From Chlorobium sp. (GTDB lineage: Bacteria; Bacteroidota; Chlorobiia; Chlorobiales; Chlorobiaceae): a stretch of DNA of 19,700 nucleotides. The notes below the pieces were generated by a model, which was not told the DNA's origin, did not search any database, and worked only from the letters and a program-made list of their open reading frames with translations. The DNA is taken from NCBI GenBank assembly GCA_028282595.1, contig JANQHQ010000037.1, forward strand, positions 1 to 19,700. Reading direction: 5' to 3'. Below, in pieces: positions 1 to 7,700 of the stretch. The position numbers were made by a program, and so were the translations under genes. The first letter of the stretch is position 1; every line of letters starts with the position of its first letter.

Positions 1-159
1 ACCCTCCGAGATATTTGACGGTATGGAAATCGAAGCACGCCGCAACTGTGCGGTCAGACCGTATTTCTCCTCATCGGGAAAGCTGCTGGTGAGGCTGTAA
101 ATCTCTTCCACAAGCGACATCGACTTCTGCCAGACAATCAGATCTTTATGCGAGCTCAT
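1..159 (-). CDS. Four-helix-bundle protein, 23S rRNA intervening-sequence (S23/IVP) family, N-terminal part
   Basis: Only the first 53 codons are in the window; the gene runs off the left edge on the minus strand. The ATG is at 157-159, and the reading begins MSSHKDLIVWQKSMSLVEEI and ends at the edge with SIPSNISEG. The D-L-x-V-W-Q-K-[SA]-M start and the R-x-S-x-S-I-P-S-N-I-x-E-G segment are signatures of the small (about 120 aa) four-helix-bundle family first seen inside intervening sequences of 23S rRNA genes; the Avd protein of diversity-generating retroelements shares this fold. The molecular role of stand-alone members is unknown. No good Shine-Dalgarno is visible, and the next upstream ATG is followed at once by a stop. 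The gene sits 47 bases from a palindrome array, which may or may not be meaningful. Family call is confident, function is not. Confidence 0.85.
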   Translation of the reverse strand, partial: MSSHKDLIVWQKSMSLVEEIYSLTSSFPDEEKYGLTAQLRRASISIPSNISEG

Positions 160-180
160 ACTCGGTCCAATTACATGCGC

Positions 181-360
181 ACGTCAAAAGCGAAGTATTT
201 TGCTTGTCCCTAAGCCCCGCGAAGCGAGGGCGCCGTCACTCGTCACTAAGCCCGCGAGAGCGGGCGACGTTACTGAGCCTGACACGGTCAGGCGTCGTCA
301 CTAAGTCCGGCAACGCCGGACGACGTCTCTAAGCTCGGCGAAGTCCGAGCGTTGTCACTA
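181..360. repeat. Palindrome array 1a: constant boxes alternating with variable hairpins
   Basis: Five short palindromes follow one another, each preceded by a box like GTCACTAAG and followed by one like GACGTCAC. The palindromes are: 213-231 (GCCC/CGC stem, GAA loop, one bulged A), 250-265 (GCCCGC, loop GAGA, GCGGGC), 277-293 (GCCTGAC, loop ACG, GTCAGGC), 305-321 (GTCCGGC, loop AAC, GCCGGAC) and 333-350 (GCTCGG, 6-nt loop, CCGAGC). A weaker AT-rich hairpin at 188-205 (AAGCGAA, loop GTAT, TTTGCTT) may be one more diverged unit. There is no U-tract after any stem, so they are not ordinary intrinsic terminators. The array lies between accA and the four-helix-bundle gene. No coding potential is believable here. 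Confidence 0.85.
206..302. repeat. 97-bp direct repeat, copy 1
   Basis: Positions 206-302 match 489-585 base for base except one position (g at 286, a at 569), which lies in the loop of the GCCTGAC hairpin. The copy holds three palindrome units. A duplication this exact suggests recent copying of a three-unit block. Confidence 0.9.
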
Positions 361-488
361 CTCTTTTGCCAACTGCTGACCGGTTCCCATTCGATCCCGA
401 AACCCGATACCGACCCCGATTCCCGATTGTTCTTCTTTCGGGGTTCGCCGTCGGCGTCAGTATCGGGAATCGATCCTTTCCCCAACTG
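361..488. other. Core module between the two halves of array 1
   Basis: This spacer separates array halves 1a and 1b. Its last part, 444-490, is nearly the same as 18222-18266 in the second array locus (ttcgccgtcg, then tatcgg, aatcgatcctt, ccaactggtc). It also contains an inverted repeat: CGATTCCCGAT around 417-427 pairs with ATCGGGAATCG around 463-473, with about 35 bases between. The CCGATACCGAC-like wording resembles low-complexity intergenic sequence I associate with Chlorobi. No gene is seen. Confidence 0.65.
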
Positions 489-585
489 GTCCCTAAGCCC
501 CGCGAAGCGAGGGCGCCGTCACTCGTCACTAAGCCCGCGAGAGCGGGCGACGTTACTGAGCCTGACACAGTCAGGCGTCGTCACT
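489..585. repeat. 97-bp direct repeat, copy 2 (palindrome array 1b)
   Basis: This second copy of the block at 206-302 has one mismatch. It carries hairpins at 496-514, 533-548 (GAGA loop) and 560-576 (loop ACA instead of ACG). It ends only 8 bases before the stop codon of accA, so it lies immediately 3' of that gene. Confidence 0.9.
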
Positions 586-593
586 CATATTCA

Positions 594-1598
594 TCACTCT
601 TCCTCCCACACGCCCATGCCCGAGAACTTGTCGATCCGCGCGGCAACCAGATCGTCCGTATCGCGCGCGAGAAGGGTTTTCAACTCCTCGATGAGAACCG
701 ACTTCAGGGTCGCGGCCATTGTTTCCGGTTCACGGTGCGCTCCTCCGAGAGGCTCGGGGAGAATCCTGTCGATAATTCCCTGTTCGAGCAGGTCGTCGGC
801 CGTCAGCCTGAGCGCTTCGGCCGCCTGTTCCTTGTACTTCCAGCTTCTCCAGAGGATGGACGAGCAACTTTCGGGGGAAATCACCGAATACCACGCATTC
901 TCGGCCATGAGAATCCGGTCTCCCAAGCCGATGCCGATAGCGCCTCCGCTTGCACCTTCGCCGATGATCGCACAGACGACCGGAACACGCAGGGCGGACA
1001 TTTCGAAAAGATTCCGCGCGATCGCCTCGGCCTGTCCCCGCTCTTCCGCTTCGATACCGGGAAAGGCCCCCGGCGTATCGATCAGGGTGACAACCGGCTT
1101 GTTGAATTTCTCGGCAAGCTTCATCAGCCGGAGAGCCTTGCGGTACCCTTCGGGCTGCGCCATGCCGAAATTTCTGTAGAGATTGTCCTTGGTATCCCGC
1201 CCTTTCTGATGCCCTATGAGCATGACCGTCTGCGAAAAACCCGCTTCGGCGTCCTCTATTGTCGCAAAACCACCGACGATCGCCTTGTCGTCGCTGTAAC
1301 GACGGTCGCCGGCCAGCTCGACGAAGTCCTGCGTCATCATGTAAATGTAGTCGAGCGTATAGGGCCGCTCGGGGTGGCGGGCAAGCTGCACCTTCTGCCA
1401 CCGGGTCAGGTTGTTGTAAATCGAACGTCTCAGAGCGTCAACCTTTGATTCGAGAGCTTCGATCTCGCTGTTCAACCCTCCGGTTTCGGCGATGGCGCGC
1501 TCACCGGCGCTGTTCTTCAGACATACTCGCATCTCGTCGAGCTTTTCTTCGAGTTCTACCAGGGGTTTTTCGAAACCAAGAACCACTTTCGTTGCCAT
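594..1598 (-). CDS. accA: Acetyl-CoA carboxylase carboxyltransferase subunit alpha
   Basis: AccA pairs with AccD to form the carboxyltransferase that moves the carboxyl group from carboxybiotin to acetyl-CoA, giving malonyl-CoA for fatty acid synthesis in the cytoplasm. The protein has 334 residues, slightly longer than the E. coli subunit (about 319). It shows the N-terminal helical segment (FEKPLVELEEKLDEMR), the R-H-P-x-R-P-Y-T-x-D-Y-I motif, and the crotonase-fold core with G-x-P-Q-P-E-G-Y-like (MAQPEGYRKALRLMKLAEKF), DTPGAFPGIEAEERGQ and GEGASGGAIGIG. The ATG at 1596-1598 is preceded by GGTTGGGGATAC, a usable Shine-Dalgarno. A terminator ends 20 bases upstream, so expression needs readthrough or a promoter overlapping it. 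accB and accC are about 1 kb away on the other strand; accD is not in the window. Confidence 0.97.
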   Translation of the reverse strand: MATKVVLGFEKPLVELEEKLDEMRVCLKNSAGERAIAETGGLNSEIEALESKVDALRRSIYNNLTRWQKVQLARHPERPYTLDYIYMMTQDFVELAGDRRYSDDKAIVGGFATIEDAEAGFSQTVMLIGHQKGRDTKDNLYRNFGMAQPEGYRKALRLMKLAEKFNKPVVTLIDTPGAFPGIEAEERGQAEAIARNLFEMSALRVPVVCAIIGEGASGGAIGIGLGDRILMAENAWYSVISPESCSSILWRSWKYKEQAAEALRLTADDLLEQGIIDRILPEPLGGAHREPETMAATLKSVLIEELKTLLARDTDDLVAARIDKFSGMGVWEEE

Positions 1599-1612
1599 GT
1601 ATCCCCAACCAG

Positions 1613-1618
1613 ATTATA
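1613..1618 (-). promoter_or_regulatory. Possible -10 element for accA overlapping the hup terminator
   Basis: On the minus strand the terminator T-run merges into a perfect TATAAT, 14 bases before the accA ATG. No good -35 is found at 16-18 bases, and the resulting leader would be very short. This is a weak candidate; the hexamer may be chance. Confidence 0.2.
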
Positions 1619-1650
1619 AAAAAAGTCCATCAAGCAAGAGCCGGATGGAC
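1618..1650 (-). terminator. Intrinsic terminator of hup
   Basis: Read on the minus strand, GTCCATC pairs with GATGGAC (7 bp, positions 1644-1650 and 1625-1631) around a 12-nt loop and is followed by seven T (1618-1624). It lies 40 bases after the hup stop and 20 bases before the accA start. Confidence 0.8.
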
Positions 1651-1689
1651 TTGTAAAAACAGAAAAAAACGCATGTAGCAACAGGCCGT

Positions 1690-1962
1690 TCAGGCAACCT
1701 CATCCCTCAGAGCCTTGCCGGGCTTGAACTTGACGACTTTCCTGGCTGCAATGGTAATGGTTTCGCCAGTTTGCGGGTTCCGACCCTGTCGAGCAGCTCT
1801 GTCACCGGTGGTAAACGTTCCGAACCCTACAAGAGTGACATCTTCGCCCGCTTTCAGGCCGGCTGTAACGACATTGACAAACGCATTAACGGCTCTTTCG
1901 GCGTCGGCTTTCGTCAGACCTGCCTGTGAAGCAATTTTCTCTACTAACTCGGCTTTTGACAT
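1690..1962 (-). CDS. hup: HU family DNA-binding protein
   Basis: A 90-residue histone-like protein that binds and bends DNA as a dimer and helps compact the nucleoid. It starts MSKAELVEKIASQAGLTKAD and has the family signature VGFGTF at 45-50, the flexible arm with RNPQTGE at 61-67 (Pro63 is the intercalating proline of the family) and the C-terminal FKPGKALRDEV. Length and all landmarks match HU/IHF. The ATG is at 1960-1962, with only a weak ribosome binding site. It is transcribed away from efp and ends at a clear intrinsic terminator. HU and IHF cannot be told apart with certainty here, but the sequence reads as HU. Confidence 0.95.
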   Translation of the reverse strand: MSKAELVEKIASQAGLTKADAERAVNAFVNVVTAGLKAGEDVTLVGFGTFTTGDRAARQGRNPQTGETITIAARKVVKFKPGKALRDEVA

Positions 1963-2023
1963 AAGACTTGATTTTTATTGTTGGAGGAAAACCACCGAAT
2001 TGAGTTTGAACTACATTAGAGCT

Positions 2024-2052
2024 AATTTAATCAGTATGTTATAAACATGCAA
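2024..2052 (-). promoter_or_regulatory. Candidate hup promoter
   Basis: On the minus strand there is a TTGCAT -35-like hexamer (2047-2052), a 17-base spacer and a TAAATT -10-like hexamer (2024-2029), leaving a leader of roughly 55 bases before hup. The surrounding sequence is much richer in A and T than the genes. The match is moderate. Confidence 0.35.
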
Positions 2053-2068
2053 TCTGTTTTTGGGAAGG

Positions 2069-2088
2069 GGAAACGGCACACCGTTTCC
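2069..2088. promoter_or_regulatory. Perfect palindrome in the divergent hup/efp gap
   Basis: GGAAACGG, loop CACA, CCGTTTCC gives an 8-bp perfect stem between the divergent genes, just behind the hup -35 candidate. It has no T-run on either side, so it is more likely an operator-like or leader structure than a terminator. Its role is unknown. Confidence 0.5.
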
Positions 2089-2092
2089 ACGA

Positions 2093-2120
2093 TTGTTAAT
2101 CATGCCGTGCTGTATTATAT
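2093..2120 (+). promoter_or_regulatory. Candidate promoter of the efp-accB-accC operon
   Basis: TTGTTA at 2093-2098 and TTATAT at 2115-2120, spaced by 16 bases, are the best sigma-70-like pair in front of efp and would give a leader of about 55 bases. This rests on two imperfect hexamers only. Confidence 0.3.
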
Positions 2121-2181
2121 TTAACTCCTTGCCTGAGTGCAAGTTTGAACAGACCGGAAATTCGTTTACTTTTCGTTCCCT

Positions 2182-2748
2182 ATGACGCCAATCAGTACTA
2201 TCTCGAAAGGCTCGATCATCCGTTTCAGGAACGAGCCACACCGCATAGAGACCATTGTCCATCGAACTCCCGGCAACCTTCGGGCTTTTTACCAGGCCGG
2301 CATGAAAAATCTCAACTCCGGCCGCAACGTCGAACACCGTTTCAGCGCCTCCGATTCGGTGGAGGTTATCGTTACGGAAAGAGTCTCGCATCAGTATCTC
2401 TACCGCGACGGAGAGGATTTCGTCATGATGGACACATCGACCTTCGATCAGATCAACGTCCCGTCATCCCTTCTCGGCCCGCCCACCCGCTTCCTGAAGG
2501 AAGGGATGCTGGTCGATATCGTTTTCGCCGACGACCGTTCGATCCTCGAAGCCGAACTGCCGACATTCGTCGAGCTCGAGATTGTCGAAACCAGTCCCGC
2601 CACGAAGGACGACCGTGCAACCAGCGGCACGAAGCCGGCCGTGGTCGAAACCGGAGCCGAGGTGAACGTGCCGATGTTCATTCAGAACCAGAGCATCATC
2701 CGCATCGACACGCGCACCGGCGACTACATGGAAAGAGTTAAAAAATAA
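2182..2748 (+). CDS. efp: Translation elongation factor P
   Basis: EF-P enters the ribosome beside the P-site tRNA and relieves stalling at polyproline runs. The protein has 188 residues, the normal length. The N-terminal KOW-like domain (about 1-65) contains the tip loop HRTPGNLRAFYQ, and two OB-fold domains follow; the C-terminus holds VPMFIQNQSIIRIDTRTGDYMER, the family signature. The tip residue matching E. coli Lys34 (PGKG) is Asn32 here (PGNLRA), with Arg34 two places on, so the lysine normally modified by EpmA is absent. The ATG at 2182 lacks a clear Shine-Dalgarno. It heads an operon with accB 44 bases downstream, a common bacterial arrangement. Confidence 0.96.
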   Translation: MTPISTISKGSIIRFRNEPHRIETIVHRTPGNLRAFYQAGMKNLNSGRNVEHRFSASDSVEVIVTERVSHQYLYRDGEDFVMMDTSTFDQINVPSSLLGPPTRFLKEGMLVDIVFADDRSILEAELPTFVELEIVETSPATKDDRATSGTKPAVVETGAEVNVPMFIQNQSIIRIDTRTGDYMERVKK

Positions 2749-2792
2749 CGCACCCCCTTGCCGGCTACCCTGCTCAACCAAAAGTACAAACC

Positions 2793-3254
2793 ATGAACCT
2801 GAAGGAAATTCAGCAGCTCATCGATATCATCAACAAGTCGAATCTCGATGAAGCCACTATTGAAGAAGGCGATTTCAAGATCACTCTCAAGAGATCGTCC
2901 TCCCAGCCGCCCCTGGCCGCCGCGCCTGTTTCGCTTCCGGCTTCTCAACCCGCTCCCGCCGGACCGGATACAGCCCCTGCGGCGGAAACCCCGAAAGGCG
3001 GACCGGATTCGGACGGGCTTATCGAGATCCGCTCCCCCATCGTCGGCACCTTTTACCGTTCACCGGCGCCGGACGCCGATCCTTTCGTCAACGTCAACGA
3101 CCGTATCGACAAGGGCAATGTGCTCTGTATCGTCGAAGCGATGAAACTCATGAACGAAATCGAGGCCGAAGTCAGTGGAACGATCGTCGAGATCCTGATC
3201 GAAGACGGTCAGCCGGTCGAGTACGATCAGGTGCTGTTTCTTGTCAAGGCTTAA
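2793..3254 (+). CDS. accB: Biotin carboxyl carrier protein of acetyl-CoA carboxylase
   Basis: AccB carries the biotin that shuttles carboxyl groups from AccC to the AccA/AccD carboxyltransferase. It has 153 residues. The N-terminal helical part MNLKEIQQLIDIINKSN is followed by a Pro/Ala-rich linker (about 38-72) and a biotinyl domain (about 76-153) with the attachment motif EAMKLMNE; the biotinylated lysine is K118. The sequence RSPIVGTFYRSPAPDADPFV is typical of BCCP and contains the thumb-type region. The ATG is at 2793. It lies between efp (44-base gap) and accC (18-base gap), so the three are almost certainly co-transcribed. Confidence 0.97.
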   Translation: MNLKEIQQLIDIINKSNLDEATIEEGDFKITLKRSSSQPPLAAAPVSLPASQPAPAGPDTAPAAETPKGGPDSDGLIEIRSPIVGTFYRSPAPDADPFVNVNDRIDKGNVLCIVEAMKLMNEIEAEVSGTIVEILIEDGQPVEYDQVLFLVKA

Positions 3255-3272
3255 CGCAAACACCTCAGAACG

Positions 3273-4619
3273 TTGTTTACAAAAATCCTCATTGCGAACC
3301 GCGGCGAGATCGCGCTTCGCATCATGCAGACCTGTCGCGAACTGGGAATCAGCACGGTCGCCGTCCATTCGACCGCGGACAGGGATTCGCTGCATGTAAA
3401 ATACGCCGACGAGGCCGTCTGCATCGGCCCCCCTCCCGGCAAGGAGAGCTACCTCAATATCCCGCGCATTCTGGCCGCAGCCGAGATAACCAATGCCGAC
3501 GCGATACATCCGGGTTACGGGTTTCTGGCTGAAAACGCGGACTTCGCGGAGGTGTGCAGCTCCTCTGAAATAAAATTTATCGGCCCGACAGCGGAGATGA
3601 TCCGCAAAATGGGTGACAAGAACACGGCGAAGGAAACCATGATCGCCGCGAAGGTCCCTGTCGTGCCCGGAAGCGAGGGGTTGGTCACCGATACGTCTCA
3701 CGCTCTGGAGATCGCCGAAAAGATCGGCTATCCGGTCATCATCAAACCGACAGCCGGAGGAGGCGGAAAAGGTATGCGGGTCGTCAGCCAGGCCGACGAG
3801 CTGGAAAAGGCGCTGGTGACCGCCCAGAACGAGGCGCAGCAGGCGTTCGGCAACAGCGGTGTCTATATGGAGAAGTTTGTCGAAAAACCCCGGCACGTCG
3901 AAATACAGATCCTCTCCGACCAGCAGGGCAACACGATCCATCTCGGAGAACGCGACTGCACGATCCAGCGGCGGCACCAGAAGCTCATCGAAGAATCGCC
4001 GTCCCCGGCGGTCGACGAGGAGCTGCGCAGACGTATGGGCGAGGCGGCCGTGGCGGCAGCAGCCGCCATCGGATACGAAGGAGCGGGCACCGTCGAGTTC
4101 CTGCTCGACAGTCATCACGAGTTCTATTTCATGGAGATGAACACCCGTATCCAGGTCGAACATCCCGTAACCGAGGAACGCTACGATGTCGACCTCGTCA
4201 AGGAGCAGATCCTGATCGCCGCGGGTGAGAGCATAGCGGACCGATCCTTTACGCCGAACGGCCATTCGATCGAATGCCGTATCAACGCAGAGGACCCTGA
4301 ACACGATTTCCGCCCGACTCCCGGCGAGTTGCTGGTGTTCCACACACCCGGCGGGCATGGCGTTCGTGTCGATTCGCACGGCTATGCGAGCTACCGGGTA
4401 CCGCCCTACTACGACTCCATGATCGCCAAGCTTGTCGTTCACGCCGATACGCGCGAAGAAGCCATAGCCAGAATGCAGAGGGCTCTCGACGAGTTCATTG
4501 TCGTGGGAATCAAGACCACGATCCCGTTCCACAAGCAGGTTCTGGGAACCGGGGAGTTCGCGTCCGGCAGATTCGACACCGGCTTTCTCGACAACTACCG
4601 CTATAATCCGTCTCCCTGA
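3273..4619 (+). CDS. accC: Biotin carboxylase subunit of acetyl-CoA carboxylase
   Basis: AccC carboxylates the biotin on AccB using ATP and bicarbonate. It has 448 residues, the usual length. The biotin carboxylase N-domain begins FTKILIANRGEIALRI. The ATP-grasp domain has the glycine-rich loop AGGGGKGMR at 161-169 and the catalytic segment MEMNTRIQVEHPVTE at 287-301, with E288, N290 and R292 in register with E. coli. The C-domain contains IECRINAEDP at 333-342. The start is a TTG at 3273; no ATG or GTG lies upstream in frame after the accB stop, and starting here places the conserved N-terminus correctly. A 13-bp hairpin follows the stop. Confidence 0.97.
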   Translation: MFTKILIANRGEIALRIMQTCRELGISTVAVHSTADRDSLHVKYADEAVCIGPPPGKESYLNIPRILAAAEITNADAIHPGYGFLAENADFAEVCSSSEIKFIGPTAEMIRKMGDKNTAKETMIAAKVPVVPGSEGLVTDTSHALEIAEKIGYPVIIKPTAGGGGKGMRVVSQADELEKALVTAQNEAQQAFGNSGVYMEKFVEKPRHVEIQILSDQQGNTIHLGERDCTIQRRHQKLIEESPSPAVDEELRRRMGEAAVAAAAAIGYEGAGTVEFLLDSHHEFYFMEMNTRIQVEHPVTEERYDVDLVKEQILIAAGESIADRSFTPNGHSIECRINAEDPEHDFRPTPGELLVFHTPGGHGVRVDSHGYASYRVPPYYDSMIAKLVVHADTREEAIARMQRALDEFIVVGIKTTIPFHKQVLGTGEFASGRFDTGFLDNYRYNPSP

Positions 4620-4645
4620 ACCGCGCCGAGATCTTTACCTGCATC

Positions 4646-4681
4646 ACAGCCGTTCCGGGTTCCGGAACGGCTGTTTTCATT
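4646..4681 (+). terminator. Terminator of the efp-accB-accC operon
   Basis: A perfect 13-bp stem, ACAGCCGTTCCGG (4646-4658) with CCGGAACGGCTGT (4662-4674), closes a 3-nt loop and is followed by TTTCATT. The U-tract is short but the stem is very strong. It faces the rpoC terminator across about 10 bases, keeping the convergent units apart. Confidence 0.75.
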
Positions 4682-4714
4682 AAAAAAAAGAGACGGCCCC
4701 TTCCGGGACCGCCT
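4682..4714 (-). terminator. Terminator of rpoC (end of the rpoBC transcription unit)
   Basis: On the minus strand AGGCGGTCCC pairs with GGGGCCGTCT (10 bp including two G-U pairs) around a GGAA loop, followed by C and eight T (complement of 4682-4689). It lies 30 bases past the rpoC stop. This is a textbook intrinsic terminator. Confidence 0.9.
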
Positions 4715-4744
4715 CCGTCATGCGCTATGTCCGGACACGACCGC

Positions 4745-7700
4745 TCAGTCGGCGACACCGTCCGAAGCGGCTGCTTCGCCGATTTCGCTCTCCTCGTTCA
4801 GCTCCCCGGTGCCGTTCGTTTCCGGCCCAACCAGATCGAGCCGGCGGTACTTTTTCAGGCCGGTGCCGGCCGGAATCAGCTTGCCGACGATCACGTTTTC
4901 CTTCAGGCCGAGCAGATTGTCGATCTTTCCGGCGACGGCCGCATCGGTCAGCACCTTGGTCGTCTCCTGGAAGGACGCCGCGGAAATGACACTCTCGGTC
5001 TGCAGCGCGGCGCTGGTAATGCCGAGAAGCACGGGATGAGACGTCGCCTGGAGCGCGGGCTCCACCACGATGAGCTGCTTGCTGTTCCTGCGCAGCTCCC
5101 TGTTGAGCTTGGTGATATCCCTGGTCTTGTACAACTGACCCTCCTGGATCCGCGCGGGCGCGTCACCCTTTTCGACAACCCGTATCTTTTCGGCAATGTC
5201 GGTGTTGGCTTCGATAAAGACGGTCCTGTCGATCAGGTCTCCGGGCAGGAGTTCCGTATCGCCCGACTCCTCGACCCTGACTTTCTGCAGCATCTGCCGG
5301 ACGATGACCTCGAGGTGCTTGTCGTTGATCTCCACACCGGCGTTGAGCTGATAGACCTTCTGGATCTCGTTCACCAGATACTGCTGTACGGCGTTGGGGC
5401 CCTGAATACGCAGAATATCCTGGGGAGACACCGCTCCGTCGGTCAGAGGCTCTCCGGCCCTGACCTCGTCGCCGTCATTTGCAAGGACGTGCTTTCCGAC
5501 CTGGACATAGTATGTCTTTTCCTCGCCGAAATCGTTTTTCACCTTGATTTCCTTGCTGCTCCTGCGCTGCGAACCGAACGCGACGTAGCCGTCGATCTCG
5601 GAAACAATCGCGGGATCGGAAGGAATCCTGGCCTCGAACAGTTCGGTCACCTTCGGCAAACCCGCGGTAATATCGCCTCCGACCCTGTCGAGGTTCCTCG
5701 GCACTTTCGCAAGGATATCGCCGATCTTGACCTTCTGGTTCTCCTCGACGAAGAGGTTGGACTTGATCGGCAGCGGATAGGTCTTCAGCACATCTCCGCC
5801 GGGGCCGACAAGCAGCACCCTCGGCTCCCTCGTTTCCGACGCCCTGAGCTTCGAGCGCCAGTTGATGATGACATGCTGAACGTAACCTGTCTGGGGATCG
5901 ACCTCTTCCTTGTAGGTCACCCCTTTTTCGATGTCGATGAACTTGACGGTTCCCTCGAGTTCGGCGATAATCTGGGTGCTGTTGGGCTCGCTGCTGAAAA
6001 GCACGTCGTCTTTCCTGACCATATCCCCCTGGGCCGCCGCGAGATGTGCGCCGTGCGGGACCTCGTAGCGCTTCAGCACCTTTCCGGAATCCGGATCGAC
6101 AATATTGATCTTGCCGTTTTTCTGGATTACCAGTGTCCTGATTTCGGGCATGCCGTCCTCGTTGACGCTTTCCTTCTCGACCGTCCGTATGCTTTCGTAG
6201 TCGACCTGACCCTCGCAGGAGGTCTTGGTTTCGGTTTCGGCGATGCCGCCCTGGGCCGTACCCCCCTGGTGGAAGGTGCGAAGGGTGAGCTGCGTTCCGG
6301 GTTCACCGATGGACTGCGCCGCGATGACCCCCACGGCTTCGCCGATTTCGACGAGCCTGTGCGTCGCGAGATTCGTACCGTAGCACTTGGAACAGATTCC
6401 CTGCTTGGCCTCGCAGGTGAGCACCGAACGGATATCGGCCTCGAGCACGCCGACGTTCCCCTGGATGATATCGGCGACTTCATCGGTTATGATGCTGCCC
6501 GCCGGGACGATCACCTCGTCCGTCAGGCTGTCGACGATGTCACGGGACGCTACCCTGCCGCGGATCTTTTCGCTGAACTTGATCTGCCCGCCGGTTTCCT
6601 CCTCAATCGTGCGTTCGACATGCAGTCCCCTGGTCGTTCCGCAATCGTCCCCGGTAACGATCACGTCCTGGGCGACATCGTGAAGCCTTCTGGTCAGATA
6701 ACCCGCGTCGGCCGTTTTCAGCGAGGTGTCGGAAAGACCTTTTCGCGCACCGTGCGTCGAAACGAAGTATTCGAGCACCGTCAGCCCCTCCTTCAGATTC
6801 GAGATGATCGGGTTCTCGATAATCTCACCGGGCTGGCCGGACATGGATTTCTGCGGACGGGCGATCAGCCCCCTCATGCCGGTCAACTGCCGAACCTGTT
6901 CCCTGGATCCCCTGGCTCCCGAATCGAGCATCATGAAGAGCGGATTGAATCCGACCCGGTCCTTGCGCAGTTTCTGGTAGGACTCTTCCGCGACAAGATT
7001 GGTCACTTTCTGCCATACGTCGACAACCTGGTTGTATCGCTCGTTCTCCGTCAGGGTGCCTCTGTTGTATTCACGGATAATCTTGTTGCTCTCCTTGGTG
7101 GCTTTCTTGATAAGCTGCACCTTGGCTTCGGGAATGATCGCGTCCGACAAGCCGATGGAAAGCCCCCCTTTCATCGCGAAATGGTAACCGACCTCCTTGA
7201 TATTGTCGAGAAATTCCGCCGCCTGAACGTTTCCGACCTCGCTGCACAGACGTGAAATGAGATCCTTGGCGCCTTTTTTGTCGATAACCTTGTTGATGAA
7301 GCCGATCTTTTCAGGCACGTACTGATTGAAGATCACACGGCCGACGGTGGTGACGAGCACTCTCCTTTCGCCGATCTCCTTCTTCAGCCACGCTTTCTTC
7401 TCGTCCTGGTCGTCCGGAATGATATCGAGCATTCTCAGAGGATCGAACTTCTGGTCGACGTGGCCTTCGTAGCTGACGAAAATTATGGCGTGCAGCCCTA
7501 CCCTGCCCTCGTTATAGGCGATGAGCACCTCTTCGATGCTGTAGAACATCTTGCCTTCCCCGTCTTCCCCGACCCTGGATTTGGTCAGGTAGTACATGCC
7601 GAGCACCATGTCCTGCGAAGGAACCGTAACCGGCTTGCCCGACTGCGGGAGGATGAGGTTGTGCGAAGAGAGCATCAGGAGGGTCGCCTCGAGCTGCGCC

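Noticed and set aside
181..360. Tandem intrinsic terminators
   Set aside because: The stems fit, but no hairpin is followed by a T-run on either strand.
206..585. CRISPR array
   Set aside because: The constant boxes are too short (about 12 bases), the intervening parts are palindromic and recur, and no cas gene is near.
352..1448. Plus-strand open frames of 275 and 360 codons
   Set aside because: They run through the palindrome arrays and antisense to accA, whose protein is unmistakable; composition shadows.
4727..7255. 842-codon plus-strand open frame antisense to rpoC, and similar long ones at 7460-9220, 9619-11133 and 11248-13134
   Set aside because: They mirror RpoC/RpoB codon bias on the opposite strand and show no recognisable domain or ribosome binding site.
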